Assembly: GCA_025331445.1 (NCBI GenBank)
Contig: JAIWNE010000077.1
Coordinates: 1 to 64,000 of the forward strand
From: Blakeslea trispora
Taxonomy: Eukaryota; Mucoromycota; Mucoromycetes; Mucorales; Choanephoraceae
Direction: 5' to 3'
DNA: 64,000 bases
Part shown: one piece after another, positions 1-11,354 of the stretch
Position numbering within the stretch: the first letter of the stretch is position 1
How the letters are laid out: each line of letters begins with the position of its first letter
Notes under the pieces: model-generated
Database searches by the model: none
Seen by the model: the letters and a program-made list of their open reading frames with translations, nothing else
What the model was told of the DNA's origin: nothing
Translations under genes and position numbers: made by a program

Positions 1-1498
1 AGAGGATTTTGTTTGGCTACAGTATAGTTTGATGGATGAAAACCCTCTAGAGAGTGAGACAGATCGTTATCGATTGCTTGATCTGCAGCGTACCGTGATA
101 AAGGGTGGTCCTGATCATTTTGATGCAAAGACAAATCCATGCTATTATTTCTATGTGTTGGTATTGACTTTACAGTTTGAAAGGGTAAGTCAGTTCTAGT
201 GGATGTATCCATTTCTCTTATTCTCTGTTTATTAGGCCGTTGCTTTCATGTATACACAACCATCATTCAGACTAGAAGCTATTCACTTTGCTATTGGACT
301 TGCTTATTACAATCTAGTTCGAGTACCACCCAATTCAGTCCATTCTGTAGAATTGTGTAAGATACAAGCCTCTATCTGTACTTTTGTTTTCTCATTCGTT
401 TCTCTTTTTTTTTTTTACAAGTGACAATTGATCTTGATGGCACTGCTTATTTCAATTTCAGTCGTCTTATCAAGCAAGCAGTGACCTTGATGAACTATGA
501 AAAGACAAGAGATGCCCTAGAATATGATTGTTTAATCACATTATACCAGTCAACAGACATGAAGAAGGTCTGCTATCAATTGATCGTAAGCCATATTACT
601 AGCCTAGATGATTACAAGCAAGCCACGGGTGATCCATCCGTTTACCAGACTGGTTATATCAAACGATTGAAACCCTTGTTGGGTGTCTATAGTATGGAAG
701 ATGAAAGAGAATACAATAGAGAAGTGCTTGCTCGTGTTGCCAATCATTTCAAGCTGGATCATCGATACAAGGATGTGGTGTCGATTGATATGCTGATGGG
801 TGATTTCGATAGCGCTCTATCAGAACTCAATCAACAACTGAATGATGCTATTGAGAGATATGTATCTTACATTTTGAAATATGCGTGTTATTCTAGATCC
901 TCTGAACAAGACCTGATTCAGTATTGTACCTTATTTATTCAAACGCATCAACATCAGGAAACAGCCCTTTCTCGAACATGCTATTATTTGTTGCTGATAT
1001 TGCAAGCCTGTACTGCACATCAACAAGGTCGTTTGGAAGATGCTCTCAGGGTAAGAAAACAATAAGAAAAACAAGAGTGGGGGGTGGGACTGATCCAAAT
1101 CATTAGTTTATCAAACAATTGAATGTGATTCCATTTGAAGGACAGAACTTTGTGGCTATTTCACATCATGTTGATGTCTATAACCACTCCTTGGACATGA
1201 TGTCCAAAAAGCATCTTCCTGGTGTCATTTTGATGACATTGGACATTTTAGCTTCCTTTTACAAAAACACGCTAAACACAAGCATGTCTTTACTAAGTCA
1301 GGAACAAGGCGCGGTAAGTTGTTTTTTTATGATTGTTATCTGTTTAGTGTATTCAACATGTTATAGGCCATGATTCAACAACGTGAATCCTACAAGGCAG
1401 GTATCCGATCCGTCATGTCTTTTACAGGCATCATCAGTGCAGACATTCGACCAGAGATACTTCAGAAAATTCACAGAAAAATCACAGAAATACACTAA
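1..1498 (+). CDS. NIC96: Nic96/Nup93-type nucleoporin, 3' part
   Basis: This is the C-terminal part of a scaffold nucleoporin of the inner ring of the nuclear pore; the 5' end lies outside the window. I read five exons (1-184, 236-356, 422-1050, 1107-1313, 1367-1498), all with GT-AG introns of 51-65 bp that keep the frame, ending at TAA 1496-1498. The translation is alpha-helical throughout. The stretch FYVLVLTLQFERAVAF and the following helices resemble the part of Nup93/Nic96 that binds the rest of the Nup93 complex. No membrane segment or signal is seen. The assignment rests on overall resemblance of the family's C-terminal half, since the diagnostic N-terminal coiled coil is not in the window. 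It converges with the minus-strand GTPase gene, with about 105 bp between stops. Confidence 0.8.
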
Positions 1499-1603
1499 AT
1501 TAAAGAGATTAAACATGCATTCCCCCCTCTCTCTCCTTTTTTAAAAAAAACAATTGTTATGATCTTGTTGACTGCCTTCAACAGGATGTGTCTATGGATA
1601 ACA

Positions 1604-2723
1604 TCAAATGGCAGGCATCCATCTTTTTCCATTCTCAGTCAAGATTGCATTGATTCTTGACTTCATGGTTCGCATTTGATCCAAATGATATTTAGAAGCA
1701 GCAAAACAATCACATTGACCCTTTTTAGAGTAAGAACAATTGGGTGGTTTTGAGCTCACAAAGGCGTATTTGGGTGGTGAGGGTAAATTGAATTTAGCTT
1801 GAATGTCAGGTATCAAGGACTCTGTAATACTTTGCTTTTTGCTCAGGATGTTGGGAGGGAATTTGAGGTTGGGATGATAATCCACTCGAGTGAATACCAG
1901 TAAAACATAATGCCACCAACTCTTTGGCTGAAAGGGTTGCATCATGGCATCAAAGTGTTCCAAGATGGCCATAATACTAACATGTGTGTTTATTATCAGC
2001 AAGTGTTTCATACCCTTTCGTTCTTACTTACTTGTTGGTAGGTGAATTGCATTGAAAGACAAGCAAAAAGGCATCAATACCAAGTCGTGATCCAATATCT
2101 TGAATAGAGTCCCGAAAGACCGATAGAAACGATTGATCTCGGTTCATGGAGTCAGCGAATCCCGGAGTATCAGCTACTGTAATCAAGGTCTCTGTCTGAT
2201 GAATAGTCCAAACACCTGTTCTTTCTGTGATTCGATCGGTCACAGACTATAAAAAAAAAATCAACATGGACGATTGACTGTGATGGACAGGTTTTTTTTT
2301 TTTACTTACTTTGGCTGCTGCCTTGGCTTTGAATTCATCATATCCCAACATCAAATTCAACAAACTTGATTTACCTGCTCCTGTCTTGCCGAGAGGAATC
2401 AAAACCAAGTGTTGCATTGGATCTTCGTCTGGTTCAAGGATGAATGGTAGGGTATTGTCTGTAGGAGGTAAGGGTTCATTACCGCGTATGGGTTGATAGG
2501 GGTTGATGTTCTGCAAGAGACGTTGTTGATAGGATGGTCCGTCCGAGATGCGACGGGTGAGATCCTGAGTATGTTCCTGAAGATCCCACATGGTATGATG
2601 ACGATGAGGGTTTTGAAGAGGTTGAGGTAATGGTTTCCGATAGATCCTTTTGGAGTCTACAGGATGAACAATAGGCTTAGTCATTGGATGATAGGAGCCA
2701 TGATGATAATGTTGTTCTGCCAT
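1604..2723 (-). CDS. AIG1/GIMAP-type GTPase
   Basis: Three exons (2723-2310, 2246-2032, 1976-1604) give a protein of about 333 residues. A basic, His- and Pro-rich N-terminal segment of about 105 residues precedes an AIG1-type G domain. The P-loop reads GKTGAGKSSLLNL, the G3 motif is DTPGFADS and the G4-like motif is TRVD. The C-terminal part has a Cys cluster (CSYSKKGQCDC). Known relatives are membrane-associated GTPases of plant and animal immunity (GIMAPs) and scattered fungal proteins of unknown role, so the biological function here cannot be stated. No transmembrane tail is visible. Both introns are short (63 and 55 bp) with gtaagt donors. Family assignment is fairly sure; function is open. 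Confidence 0.75.
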
Positions 2724-3073
2724 TGAATAAATAAATAAAAAAGAAGAAATGCGTTATTATATGGTGTCACACTATTTATCATGATGGCTGTGTCATGTTG
2801 TTTCCAAAAGAAGAAAAACAAAAGATGTTCATGTCAAGCCTCTTATTTTCTTCTTGTCAATCCATGGGCTTGTATTCACGCTTTCTCTTTTCCTCGGGCT
2901 ATCTTTTCCCTCGAGAAAGTTAAATGATATTCTGTCTTATGTCAAAAAACAGTAGTTTTTTTTTTTCGCTCTCTCAAATAAGACTCCTTTTTTTAAGATT
3001 CCGTCATGGATTTCCAAATTTCTTTTTTTTTCTTTCTTTTTTCTCTTTCTCATTCATATATCATCAAAGCTAA
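2724..3073. promoter_or_regulatory. divergent promoter region, GTPase / lunapark
   Basis: A 350 bp T- and C-rich intergenic stretch lies between two divergently transcribed genes and presumably carries both promoters. I see no coding potential and no motif I can name. Confidence 0.4.
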
Positions 3074-4212
3074 ATGGGCTCATTTATTTCAAAAGAAAAG
3101 GTAAACACAAGCCTAAACAAACTAACAAATAAACACGCTAAGATTAATGTAATAGGCAGACTCGAAAGATTTCGAACAAATCCTCTCTAAACTGGACAAA
3201 GACATCCAAAAGACCGAGACCACCTTAACCGAGCTTAAAATCAAACAGAGAAAGGCAAGTTTCTTGTGGATTATTTACTCTTTGGTTGTCTGGATTTTCT
3301 GCTTGGTTTATCTGTTCTATGCCTTTGTCAATCCACATGAGAGTATGCAACCGATTGTCTATGCCAGTTTACCTGTGGTTGGTTTACCTATCATGTAAGT
3401 TTCTATATAAAAAAAAAAAATAGCATGATGACTTATAAAAACCAATAGCATCTATCATGTACGTAAATTGTTAGTTTGGTGGTATGAGACACGACAAAAA
3501 AAGGAGGAAGCCGAGTTGGCCAAGTTACGTAAAGAACAAAAAGAGAAAATAGAAGATTTAAAGAAAAAGACAAGTTATTATACAACACAATCCTTATTGG
3601 AAAAATATGATGACGCGTTACAGAAAAAGAAAAAGGAAGAACAGGCAAGACAACAACAACAACAACAACAACAAAAGAAGCCTGTCTCTATGCCTGTCAG
3701 ACAACCCCCTCCTCAACAACAACAACAACAACAACAAGCTAGATTCCCAATGCAACCAACACCTCAAATGCAACCTATTTTACCACCTGTCCCTACAGAA
3801 CCACAATGGTATGATCGTATTGTAGATGCCCTTGTAGGTGATGCTGGCCCAGAGACAAAATATGCTTTAATCTGTAATCACTGCTTTTCACATAACGGCC
3901 TTGTGATGAAAGAAGAATTTGATACCATCCGTAAGTAAGACGAAATGAATCCATAGTCAAAAGAAACTAAATTTTTTTTTTGGCTTGTCAGAATATGTCT
4001 GTCCTCACTGTAAACAGTTCAATCCTTCTCGTCAATCCAAACATATTGTACCACCTAAGCCTGATCAGGAAAACAAAGAAGAGGAAAATGATGAAGAGGT
4101 CCTCGAGAAATTAAAGGCTTCTGTACTACAAGATAACAATCAAACGATTGGATCACGTGTTCGACAGAGACATGCACCTAAACAAAAAGAAGATGAAGAT
4201 GAAGAAGAATAA
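3074..4212 (+). CDS. LNP1: Lunapark (Lnp1), ER three-way-junction protein
   Basis: Four exons (3074-3100, 3156-3394, 3449-3930, 3992-4212) encode about 322 residues. Lunapark stabilises three-way junctions of the tubular ER, with both ends in the cytosol. The start MGSFIS fits an N-myristoylation signal, as in animal lunapark. A coiled segment is followed by two hydrophobic stretches (about residues 45-70 and 80-100). The C-terminal zinc ribbon is seen as CNHC and CPHC on either side of the last intron (ICNHCFSHNGLV, then YVCPHCKQFNP). Two CAA-rich runs at about 3650-3675 and 3715-3740 encode polyglutamine between the coiled coil and the zinc finger. The acidic C-terminus (DEDEEE) follows the finger. 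The 3' end is only 12 bp from that of the convergent copper transporter gene. Confidence 0.9.
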
Positions 4213-4224
4213 AGCTCTGTTTCT

Positions 4225-4860
4225 TTAGTGACATTGAATGGATCTATCTGCTCTTAATCTTCCTTGACTAAACATAAAATGTCCAGCACCTGCTCCCAAG
4301 ACAGTGGCTATCATCAAATAACCATTGTAAGTCATAAAGACCAACATGAGCCAAAAACTAATGGCTACCAAAAGAGCATAAATACTTGATTGAATCATAC
4401 GCTTATGCTTGGATAATCTAAACAAGACATCAGTTTCTACAGTCTTTTTTTTTTGCTTTCTTTTTTTTTTACTTGTTATTATGTTCATAAGCATGAACAA
4501 GAAATCGTTGTTCACCCAATAATTCTTCAGTATCATCCGAGTTGCGTTGTAAGCGTGTTTCAGCTTCTTTCCATGCTTCTTCAAGTTGAATAGAATAGAC
4601 ACGCATCCATTCATAACCAGCAGCAATCAAAAAGATGGCCAGACAAGAGAACAACATGGAAGTTGGACTAGAGATATGCCACCAATCAAATACAACGCAT
4701 GTATCTTTTATTTGCCAATTAAACAACATCTATTGTTGTCTTTTTAATAAGCCTGTAGTTGTTTCCTCATGAGTCTACTTGCATTCATTTTACAGCTAGC
4801 AGGCATATCATGATGCCCAGTATGATCCTCCATAGCATGATATCCAGCGTAATCCTCCAT
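4225..4860 (-). CDS. Ctr-family copper transporter
   Basis: Three exons (4860-4783, 4729-4473, 4417-4225) encode a 175-residue high-affinity Cu(I) transporter. The extracellular N-terminus is rich in His and Met (MEDYAGYH, GHHDM). Three membrane segments follow. TM2 carries the family's selectivity motif M-x3-M (MLVFMTYNGY), and TM3 carries the glycine packing motif GAGAGHF. The protein ends in a Cys-His pair (SIQCH), as in Ctr proteins. The first intron has a GC donor (gcaagt, 4782-4777), while the second is GT-AG. Plasma membrane or vacuole cannot be decided from the sequence. It is convergent with lunapark and about 140 bp downstream of eL32 on the same strand. Confidence 0.88.
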
Positions 4861-5002
4861 GATAATAAAGATAAAGAAAAAAGAAAAAAAGGGAAAATAG
4901 AGATAAGAATTATATATCACAGAAAAAAAAAAAATGCGCTTTAATTGCCCCAATCAAATTCAACTAAAAAAAAAGAAAAAATTCCATCAACAACAAATTG
5001 AT

Positions 5003-5449
5003 TTATTCTTGAGATCTAAGACGAGCACCAGCGTTGATGACCTTGACGTTGAGTTGAGCAGCACGTTCCAAAAGAGCAACACGCTTCTTGGAAGAAACGT
5101 TGTGAGCAATTTCAGCAGCGTAAGAACGGTTGTGCATCAACAACAAGTTGAGTTCACGGACGTTGGAGACAACAAACTTGCGGAAACCGTTGGGGAGCAA
5201 GTTACGGGTCTTCTTGGCGGAACCGTAACCGATCTTGGGCATAGGAGCTTGACCCTTGAAACGTCTACGCATGTTACAATCGATACCCTTGGGCTTTCTC
5301 CAGGATTCCTAATAACGAACATTAGTCGCAACTCATGGTCAAGAAGAGGTGTAACTTACACCAACGCGCATGAAGCGGTTTGATTGGTGACGCTTGAAGG
5401 TAGCAGTACGCTTCTTGACAATGGTGTGCTTAACAGCGGGAGTGACCAT
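5003..5449 (-). CDS. RPL32: Ribosomal protein eL32
   Basis: Two exons (5449-5360 and 5308-5003) encode 131 residues of the large-subunit protein eL32. The family signature is clear: [18 protein letters not shown], the [11 protein letters not shown] region, RRRFKGQ and the C-terminal ARLRSQE. Length matches the usual 130-135 residues. Codon use is strongly biased towards C-ending codons, unlike neighbouring genes, as expected for a highly expressed gene. The single intron lies in phase 0 after MRVG. Confidence 0.97.
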
Positions 5450-6045
5450 TTTAAACTGTTATGAAGAGAAAAGATAGTTAGGGACAATCATGTCTAATGC
5501 ATCCATTCCTCTCTTTTGTTCATGGTGTATTTTGTCTGTCTTTATTTTTCTCGCTAATTTTTTTTTGTTTTGTCGTCATGTATGAAAAGAGATAGAGTCG
5601 AAAGATGGATGGATGGATGTTAATGATCAATCAACTTACTCAAAGATCTAATGGATGGATGCAAAGAGAAGGGGGAAAAATCAATTTGAGCTGATCTCTG
5701 CCACTTCAATTTCTCAGCTGGCATCAATGCAGTTTCAAAAAAAAATAATTTAATAAAGAACTCCATTCCAGCCAATCAGATTGCATCTTGGTTTTCATTT
5801 TTTTATATTTATTTTGCAAGTATATTGAAAAAAAGAAAATACAGCAAAAAAGATATACTTGTATTTCTATGCAAACAAGCTATATATAAAAGAAAATAAA
5901 AAAATAAAGTGATGTTTATCGTGTTGTATGGATTTTTTTACATGTTATTTCTATTTAAACTGAATTCAATTTTACTCCTTTTTTTTTAAAGCATATTTCT
6001 TTTTTTTTTTTTTTAATTTTTTCCAAGATAGACACACTTCAAACC
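5450..6045. promoter_or_regulatory. divergent promoter region, eL32 / amino acid transporter
   Basis: About 600 bp of AT-rich sequence lies between divergent starts. A short tandem of the GATG unit (gatggatggatgg) lies near 5600. No ORF or RNA gene is recognised. Confidence 0.4.
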
Positions 6046-7661
6046 ATGCGTGATGACACTTATAGAAAGCTTGAGCATGATCCGGGCTTAGAGCTTATAT
6101 CGGCAGAAGACCAACAACACTTACTGTCTGACCCTTCTAGTCCATCTCCTTTTATAGAACCTACCACACTTTACATTCAGGACTATGAAGAACAACAGGC
6201 TACAGCAACACCTACAAGCTGTATGATCAATTTAGCAAACACCATCTTGGGCACAGGCATGCTTGCTATGGTAAACTATCCTATACAATATATATATACG
6301 TATAAACTAAATTACATGAAAGCCTTCTGCTATGGCTTCTGTCGGACTTGTGCCGGGTATCTTTTTGATCTTCTTTTCAGCACTTGCCTCAGGCACAGGA
6401 TTGTATTTCTTATCTGTCTGTGCTAAACGAACAGAAGGTAGAAACAGTTCATTCTTTGCTATCTCTCAATTGACTTGGCCAAAAGTGGCTGTCTTGTTTG
6501 ATCTGGCAATTGCCATCAAATGCTTTGGTGTGGCCGTATCTTATCTGATCATCATTGGTGATCTCATGCCTCAGGTAGTCGGTTCATTCTCAAGCCATGC
6601 TGATCTGGCCTTTTTTCTACTTGATCGACGCTTCTGGATCACTTGTTTCATGTTGACCTTGATCTTGCCCTTGAGTTTTCTGAAAAAGCTGGATTCTTTG
6701 AAATATACCAGTTTGATTGCCCTGGTGGCTGTCATTTATCTATGTGTCATTGTGTTGTATCATTATGTCTCGCCTGATTATCCTCCTCCTGAACAGCTTG
6801 AATTGGCCAGTCTTGATTCAGCCGCCTTGAGTCATTTACCTGTCTTTGTGTTTGCCTTTACCTGTCATCAGAATGTAAGTTTGTTCATGTTTGTTTCTGG
6901 TCCACTGATGGGGCTCTATTAGATCTTTTCAGTCTATAATGAACTGAGAGACAACAGTCAATTGTCTGTCAACAAGGTCATTGTGTCTTCTATTGGTGGA
7001 TCTGCTGTTGTCTATGAGGCGATTGCTATTTTAGGTTACCTGAGTTTTGGAAAGAGTGTTCGAGGCAATATTATTATGGAATGTAAGTCCCAATTCATGC
7101 CTGAAATTCTTCAAGCAAAGAAAAAAAGAGTTCATTTCTCTTGACCATTAGAAGATCCTTCAAGTTATTTTGTAGCAGGTGGTAGTCTTGCCACTGTCAT
7201 CTCTGTCATCTTTAGTTATCCACTTCAAGCTCATCCTTGTCGTGCCTCATTGGATAAAGTGGTGGCACTCTTGAGTTCAGGACAAAAGACATCTTCTTTT
7301 CACTCTCCGCCTTCTCCTCTCAAGTATTTTACCATGACAACTGTCATTCTGATAGCCAGTTATTTGGTAGCCATCACAGTCACTGAGCTTGATTTGGTAA
7401 AAAATAAAGAGATTGATTGTGAGTTTCATTATGATTGATATTTATATATAGGTATTATCGTTTGTAGGCTCTACAGGTTCAACCACCATTTCCTTTATTC
7501 TGCCAGGTCTGTTCTATTACAAGATTCATCAAAATGGTCCTTGGGATAGGAGTAAGATAATAGCCATCTTATTGGCTCTTTATGGTACCTTTGTCATGAC
7601 TGTCTGTTTGACATTTAATATAATGCGATTGACAAACAATGCGTCCTTTCACAGATTATAA
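6046..7661 (+). CDS. AAAP-family amino acid transporter (Avt7-like)
   Basis: Five exons (6046-6270, 6323-6874, 6923-7082, 7155-7396, 7452-7661) encode about 462 residues with roughly eleven hydrophobic segments. A hydrophilic N-terminus of about 58 residues contains an acidic dileucine-like stretch. Then comes the family's first TM motif, SCMINLANTILGTGMLAMPSA. The conserved FAFTCHQN and the VGSTGSTTISFILPGLFYY region match amino acid/auxin permeases of the SLC38/Avt group, which in yeasts export amino acids from the vacuole. Substrate and location are inferred from the family only. Confidence 0.85.
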
Positions 7662-7790
7662 TAAACTAAAAAAAAAGGGAGAGTGAGAGGAAACAAAGAA
7701 TAATATGAGGATAAATCCTATATAAAAAAAAGGCTCCTTTTCTCTCTTTTTACTTTTTTCTTCTTATACTTCTTTATCATTTCCCAAGTG

Positions 7791-8378
7791 ATGCTTCAAC
7801 CTTCTTGTCAAGCAGAACAAGATGCCGCTAGAGGACTTGTTACCTTAAAGGATTACTGTGGTCATCCATTCTATTCAAGACATCCTCCTTCTCATGTCAA
7901 ATCAACCGAGATTCCTCCAGTCTTGCTACCTCCCATTCAACACACTCATTCAAAGCAACCACAACATCTTCCTTCTATCCATAGTCTAGTTCGTCCTGTA
8001 GTCGTCCTTCATCCTGCCAGACCCTATGTCCTTCATCCACCTCTTCATCTCTATAGAGTGCCTTATCAACCACCTTGTCCTAAAGAAGAGACAGTCCTGA
8101 ACAAGATCATCGAAGAAGAAGACTCGGAGGATGAAGAGATGTCTGATCTTAAACAAGCAGAGAAACCACGGTGGTCTCAAGCCATGAGAGCTTCTTTATT
8201 TCAAGTGATTGTGGCTCATAAAGGATTATCAGACATGACTTCGTTTGATTGGACATCGATTGGTCAAGAAGTAGGTCGATCTGGTAAGGCCTGTAAGGAT
8301 CAATGGAGAAGAGCTATTTTACCTAGATTACAACAGAGCTTTGAATTAGAAGAGGAGGATGATACATTGTTGGTTTAA
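7791..8378 (+). CDS. SANT/Myb-like domain protein
   Basis: A single exon of 195 codons. The N-terminal 100 residues are Pro- and His-rich and look disordered. An acidic stretch (EEEDSEDEEM) leads to a C-terminal Myb/SANT-like domain at about residues 125-180, recognised by PRWSQAMRASLF and GRSGKACKDQWRR, with tryptophans spaced as in SANT repeats. The acidic tail follows. It may be a DNA- or histone-binding regulator; its target is unknown. I chose ATG 7791 because the codon before it is GTG. Confidence 0.6.
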   Translation: MLQPSCQAEQDAARGLVTLKDYCGHPFYSRHPPSHVKSTEIPPVLLPPIQHTHSKQPQHLPSIHSLVRPVVVLHPARPYVLHPPLHLYRVPYQPPCPKEETVLNKIIEEEDSEDEEMSDLKQAEKPRWSQAMRASLFQVIVAHKGLSDMTSFDWTSIGQEVGRSGKACKDQWRRAILPRLQQSFELEEEDDTLLV

Positions 8379-8470
8379 AAATGATAAATCAAGCAACATT
8401 TAAACAATAAAAAAAAAAAAAAACTCTCATTTTTCTCTCTTATTTTTTCTTTTATTATTTGAATAAACAA

Positions 8471-8970
8471 ATGCCATTTAAAGAAGATTATTCATTTGGT
8501 ATAAAACAATAAAAAAAATAAACAATGTGAAACTCATAAAAAAAAATAGAGCAACGAAAAGCAGAAGCCACTCGAATCAAATGTAAATTTGTTGACCGTG
8601 TGCCTGTTGTGTGTGAAGGAAGAGACAAGAAAGCTCTTTTTTTGAAAAAGAAGAGATATTTGGTGCCCAAGGACTTTACGTTGGGACAGTTTGTTCATCT
8701 TCTTAGGCAGAGAATCAACATTGGCCATGAATGTGCTTTATTCTGTTTTCTAGAACATCAAATATCGCCTGTCATGTCTGGTAAACATAGTCTATGTATC
8801 ATTTTCTTGTATTTCTCATTATGTTTAGAGTCTATGGATGTTCTTTATCAACACTATCATGATGAAGATCAATACCTCTATCTATTGTAAAATAGAAATT
8901 CATTGGGTTGAAACAATGAAAACTCATATTTTTTTTGTTTAGTTTTGCTTTGGAAAATGTGTTTGGTTAA
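8471..8970 (+). CDS. ATG8: Divergent Atg8-family ubiquitin-like protein
   Basis: Four exons (8471-8498, 8550-8780, 8829-8886, 8943-8970) give 114 residues. Atg8 is conjugated through its C-terminal glycine to phosphatidylethanolamine on autophagosomal membranes. The start MPFKEDYSFEQRKAEATRI matches the family's N-terminal helices, and KKKRYLVPKDFTLGQFVHLLRQRI matches the ubiquitin-like core and its AIM-binding surface. A naive reading stops at TAA 8888-8890 after YLYLL, but a gtaaaa donor at 8887 and an acceptor at 8942 add LENVFG. The protein then ends exactly on glycine. The core has diverged from the near-invariant canonical Atg8, so this looks like a paralogue. Its 3' end is 130 bp from that of the convergent phosphatase. 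Confidence 0.85.
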
Positions 8971-9100
8971 ATAATAACAAAAAAGTGAGGAGGGGGATAT
9001 ATGAAGAGTAGGGAAATGATATATAAAGAGAGTATCATCATGAACATGTCATTTCTTTTTCTTGCTTAAGCAACTCATAATAATGATAATAAGGTGAAAA

Positions 9101-10441
9101 CTAAGTGTGTGGTAATGGTGGATGAGCCAAGGTAGAACTATGAGAAGAACTTCGACTTTGTTCAACATGAGACACATTGTATTTGTTGTGATGTGTACTT
9201 CTACTGAAGCTTCGTATGGATCGAACTGTGCCTGAACGTTCAGTATCTATCAAATCAAAGTTTAGAAAACAAGTTCAAGAACAATATAAGAAGTAGTTAC
9301 ATTCACCATAAACAGAGTCCTCTGGACGGACTGCTGCTGATTCTTCATCATAATTCTCTTCGGGAAAGATATCTTCAGGTGAGGATATACGTGGTGCAAA
9401 TGGTTTGTGTGATTCTTCATGGGCCAAGGATGGGTAATACTGTCGATAACTAAAATAGGCAAAGACAGTACCGATAATACCACCAATAAACACATCTGTC
9501 CAATGATGTCGATAGTCTCGAATACGAGAAATAGCAATCAATAAGGCACCCAGAAAGGGAAAAAAGAAGACAAAACTCTTGTAAGTATGCTAATCATGAT
9601 AATTAGATCATTTCACTCGTATTTTTATTTGTATCTCACTTACGCCTCGTTGATCAAACAAGTGCATTTTACCTGCCAAAAAGAAGGAAAGGTAACCTAA
9701 TCCTGCAAATGAAACTATGCAAAACAATTAAGAAGCTTGTAGGTTTGCTCATCAATCTCTCACTTACAGGAAGAATGACCACTTGGGAAACTTTTGAAAC
9801 CATCTCTGAATTTGTATGAATGATGATCGGCTGTACAGATTGTATAGTTCAACAGACCTAAATAAGGGTCTTGTATGCCGGGTGGTGGTTGACATCTGGA
9901 AAGCATGTCTGGTCTAGGACGACCCACAGTAATCTTACCATGATGTTATGCAAATGTCCATCAAGATGTTGTTGTTGTTTTCTTACCTTCAATACATCAG
10001 TAACCATAATAGTCATGGACAAAGCAAGTGCAAATCCTTTTTGTTATAATGATCAGTTTTGATTTCTTTCTTTTTAAGCTTATGTTGTTACCTAATAATG
10101 CAGTATTGAAATCCATCCAACTACGACGTATACCAATTGAAATACAAGCCATAATGACAGCAGGCACTACAATGACAATCACCTTTATAACTCTTTAATA
10201 TCTCTCTTTTGATTCATTCCCAAACAATCCAACTTACTGCCAATAACCAAACAGGAACACTTTCATTCTCTAAATAGGCATGCATTAATGAAGTATCATT
10301 GATTGAAAACTCTCTGTGAAATGGATCAATCATATCAATGCCAAAAAAGATAATAATCATGGCAATCACCAAAATCCAATCCCTGCCATAACTTATGATA
10401 AGACGGGCTCTTAGTGATTTTGAAAAGTGGATTTTCAACAT
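9101..10441 (-). CDS. DPP1: PAP2 lipid phosphatase, DPP1/LPP1-like
   Basis: Seven exons (10441-10238, 10182-10092, 10036-9987, 9933-9768, 9714-9644, 9589-9301, 9246-9101) encode about 338 residues of an integral-membrane phosphatidate/diacylglycerol-pyrophosphate phosphatase. The three catalytic motifs of the superfamily are present: KITVGRPRP (split by an intron between K and I), FPSGHSSFS and SRIRDYRHHWTDV. Six hydrophobic segments surround them. The C-terminal 80 residues are hydrophilic and Ser/His-rich. Known members act at vacuole or Golgi membranes; the location here is inferred. The small, numerous exons all join in frame. Confidence 0.9.
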
Positions 10442-11354
10442 TTTAAAAAAAAAAAAGAAAGAGAAAGAAAGAAAAGTGTAAAAAAATCTCGATCAAAGAA
10501 AAAAAGTTGCTTTAAATGACGTTTGATAGGTTTTTTTTTTTTTTCTTTTTATAGTCTAAACTTATTAGCCTTTAAAACAAGACATCAAATAATCATAAGA
10601 AAATGGTTTTTTTTTAGTTATTTTCCAGATATTTTCGCCTCTTTTTCTTCTTTATTTTGTCAACAAATAAACAAAAAAGTGGATCTTTTTTTCTTGAAAA
10701 ATGACCAAGAAAACTTGTATAAATGAAAGATATGGTGTGAGTCAAGTGTAACACTGAATGATGTAACCTTAAATGCTACCAAAAAAGGAAAGATCGACCA
10801 ACAGCCTTTCCATGATGTAAGCCCATCACAGAACATTCTTTTTGATTTATTGTTTGACTTGTTACATGTTTATTTCCTTGGGACATTTCTGCGGGAAAAA
10901 GGGGAAGAGTGACACATGATTGAGCTATTTTTTCTAATTTTACATGTAAACTCAGTACACTTTTGATGTCAAGGATTTTCCAGAAAAACACAACATGCTT
11001 TTTTTTTTAATGAAATCCTGTCATTGTATAATCATCATGGTCTTGTGAGGTCACGTGCTCTCACACAAAATAGTGTGAAATGACTTTTCTTAAAAAGAAG
11101 CAAAAGATGTATCTCTATTGAACAGGATTGATCTTTGACAGGTTGAAATGCAAATCAAAGCAGACAATTACTTTTTTTTTTTTTTATTTAGGTGATTGAA
11201 GGAGTTTAAATATCAAGAAGCGTAATTTTTTTTTTTGGACGCGTTCACGAAAACGCGTTTATTTATTTATTTTGGGAAAGGGATTTCTATCTCCCCCCCC
11301 CCCCTTTTTTTTTTTCATCAAGTAAAGTTTTTTTTTTTTTTGTATATAGACACG
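10442..11354. promoter_or_regulatory. intergenic, divergent promoters of PAP2 and Swi3 genes
   Basis: A 913 bp stretch rich in long A and T runs, with a run of C followed by T near 11291-11320 just upstream of the Swi3 start. Short ORFs here have low complexity and no recognisable family. Confidence 0.4.

Noticed and set aside
8888..8890. TAA as the end of Atg8
   Set aside because: The next exon restores the conserved C-terminal glycine through good splice sites.
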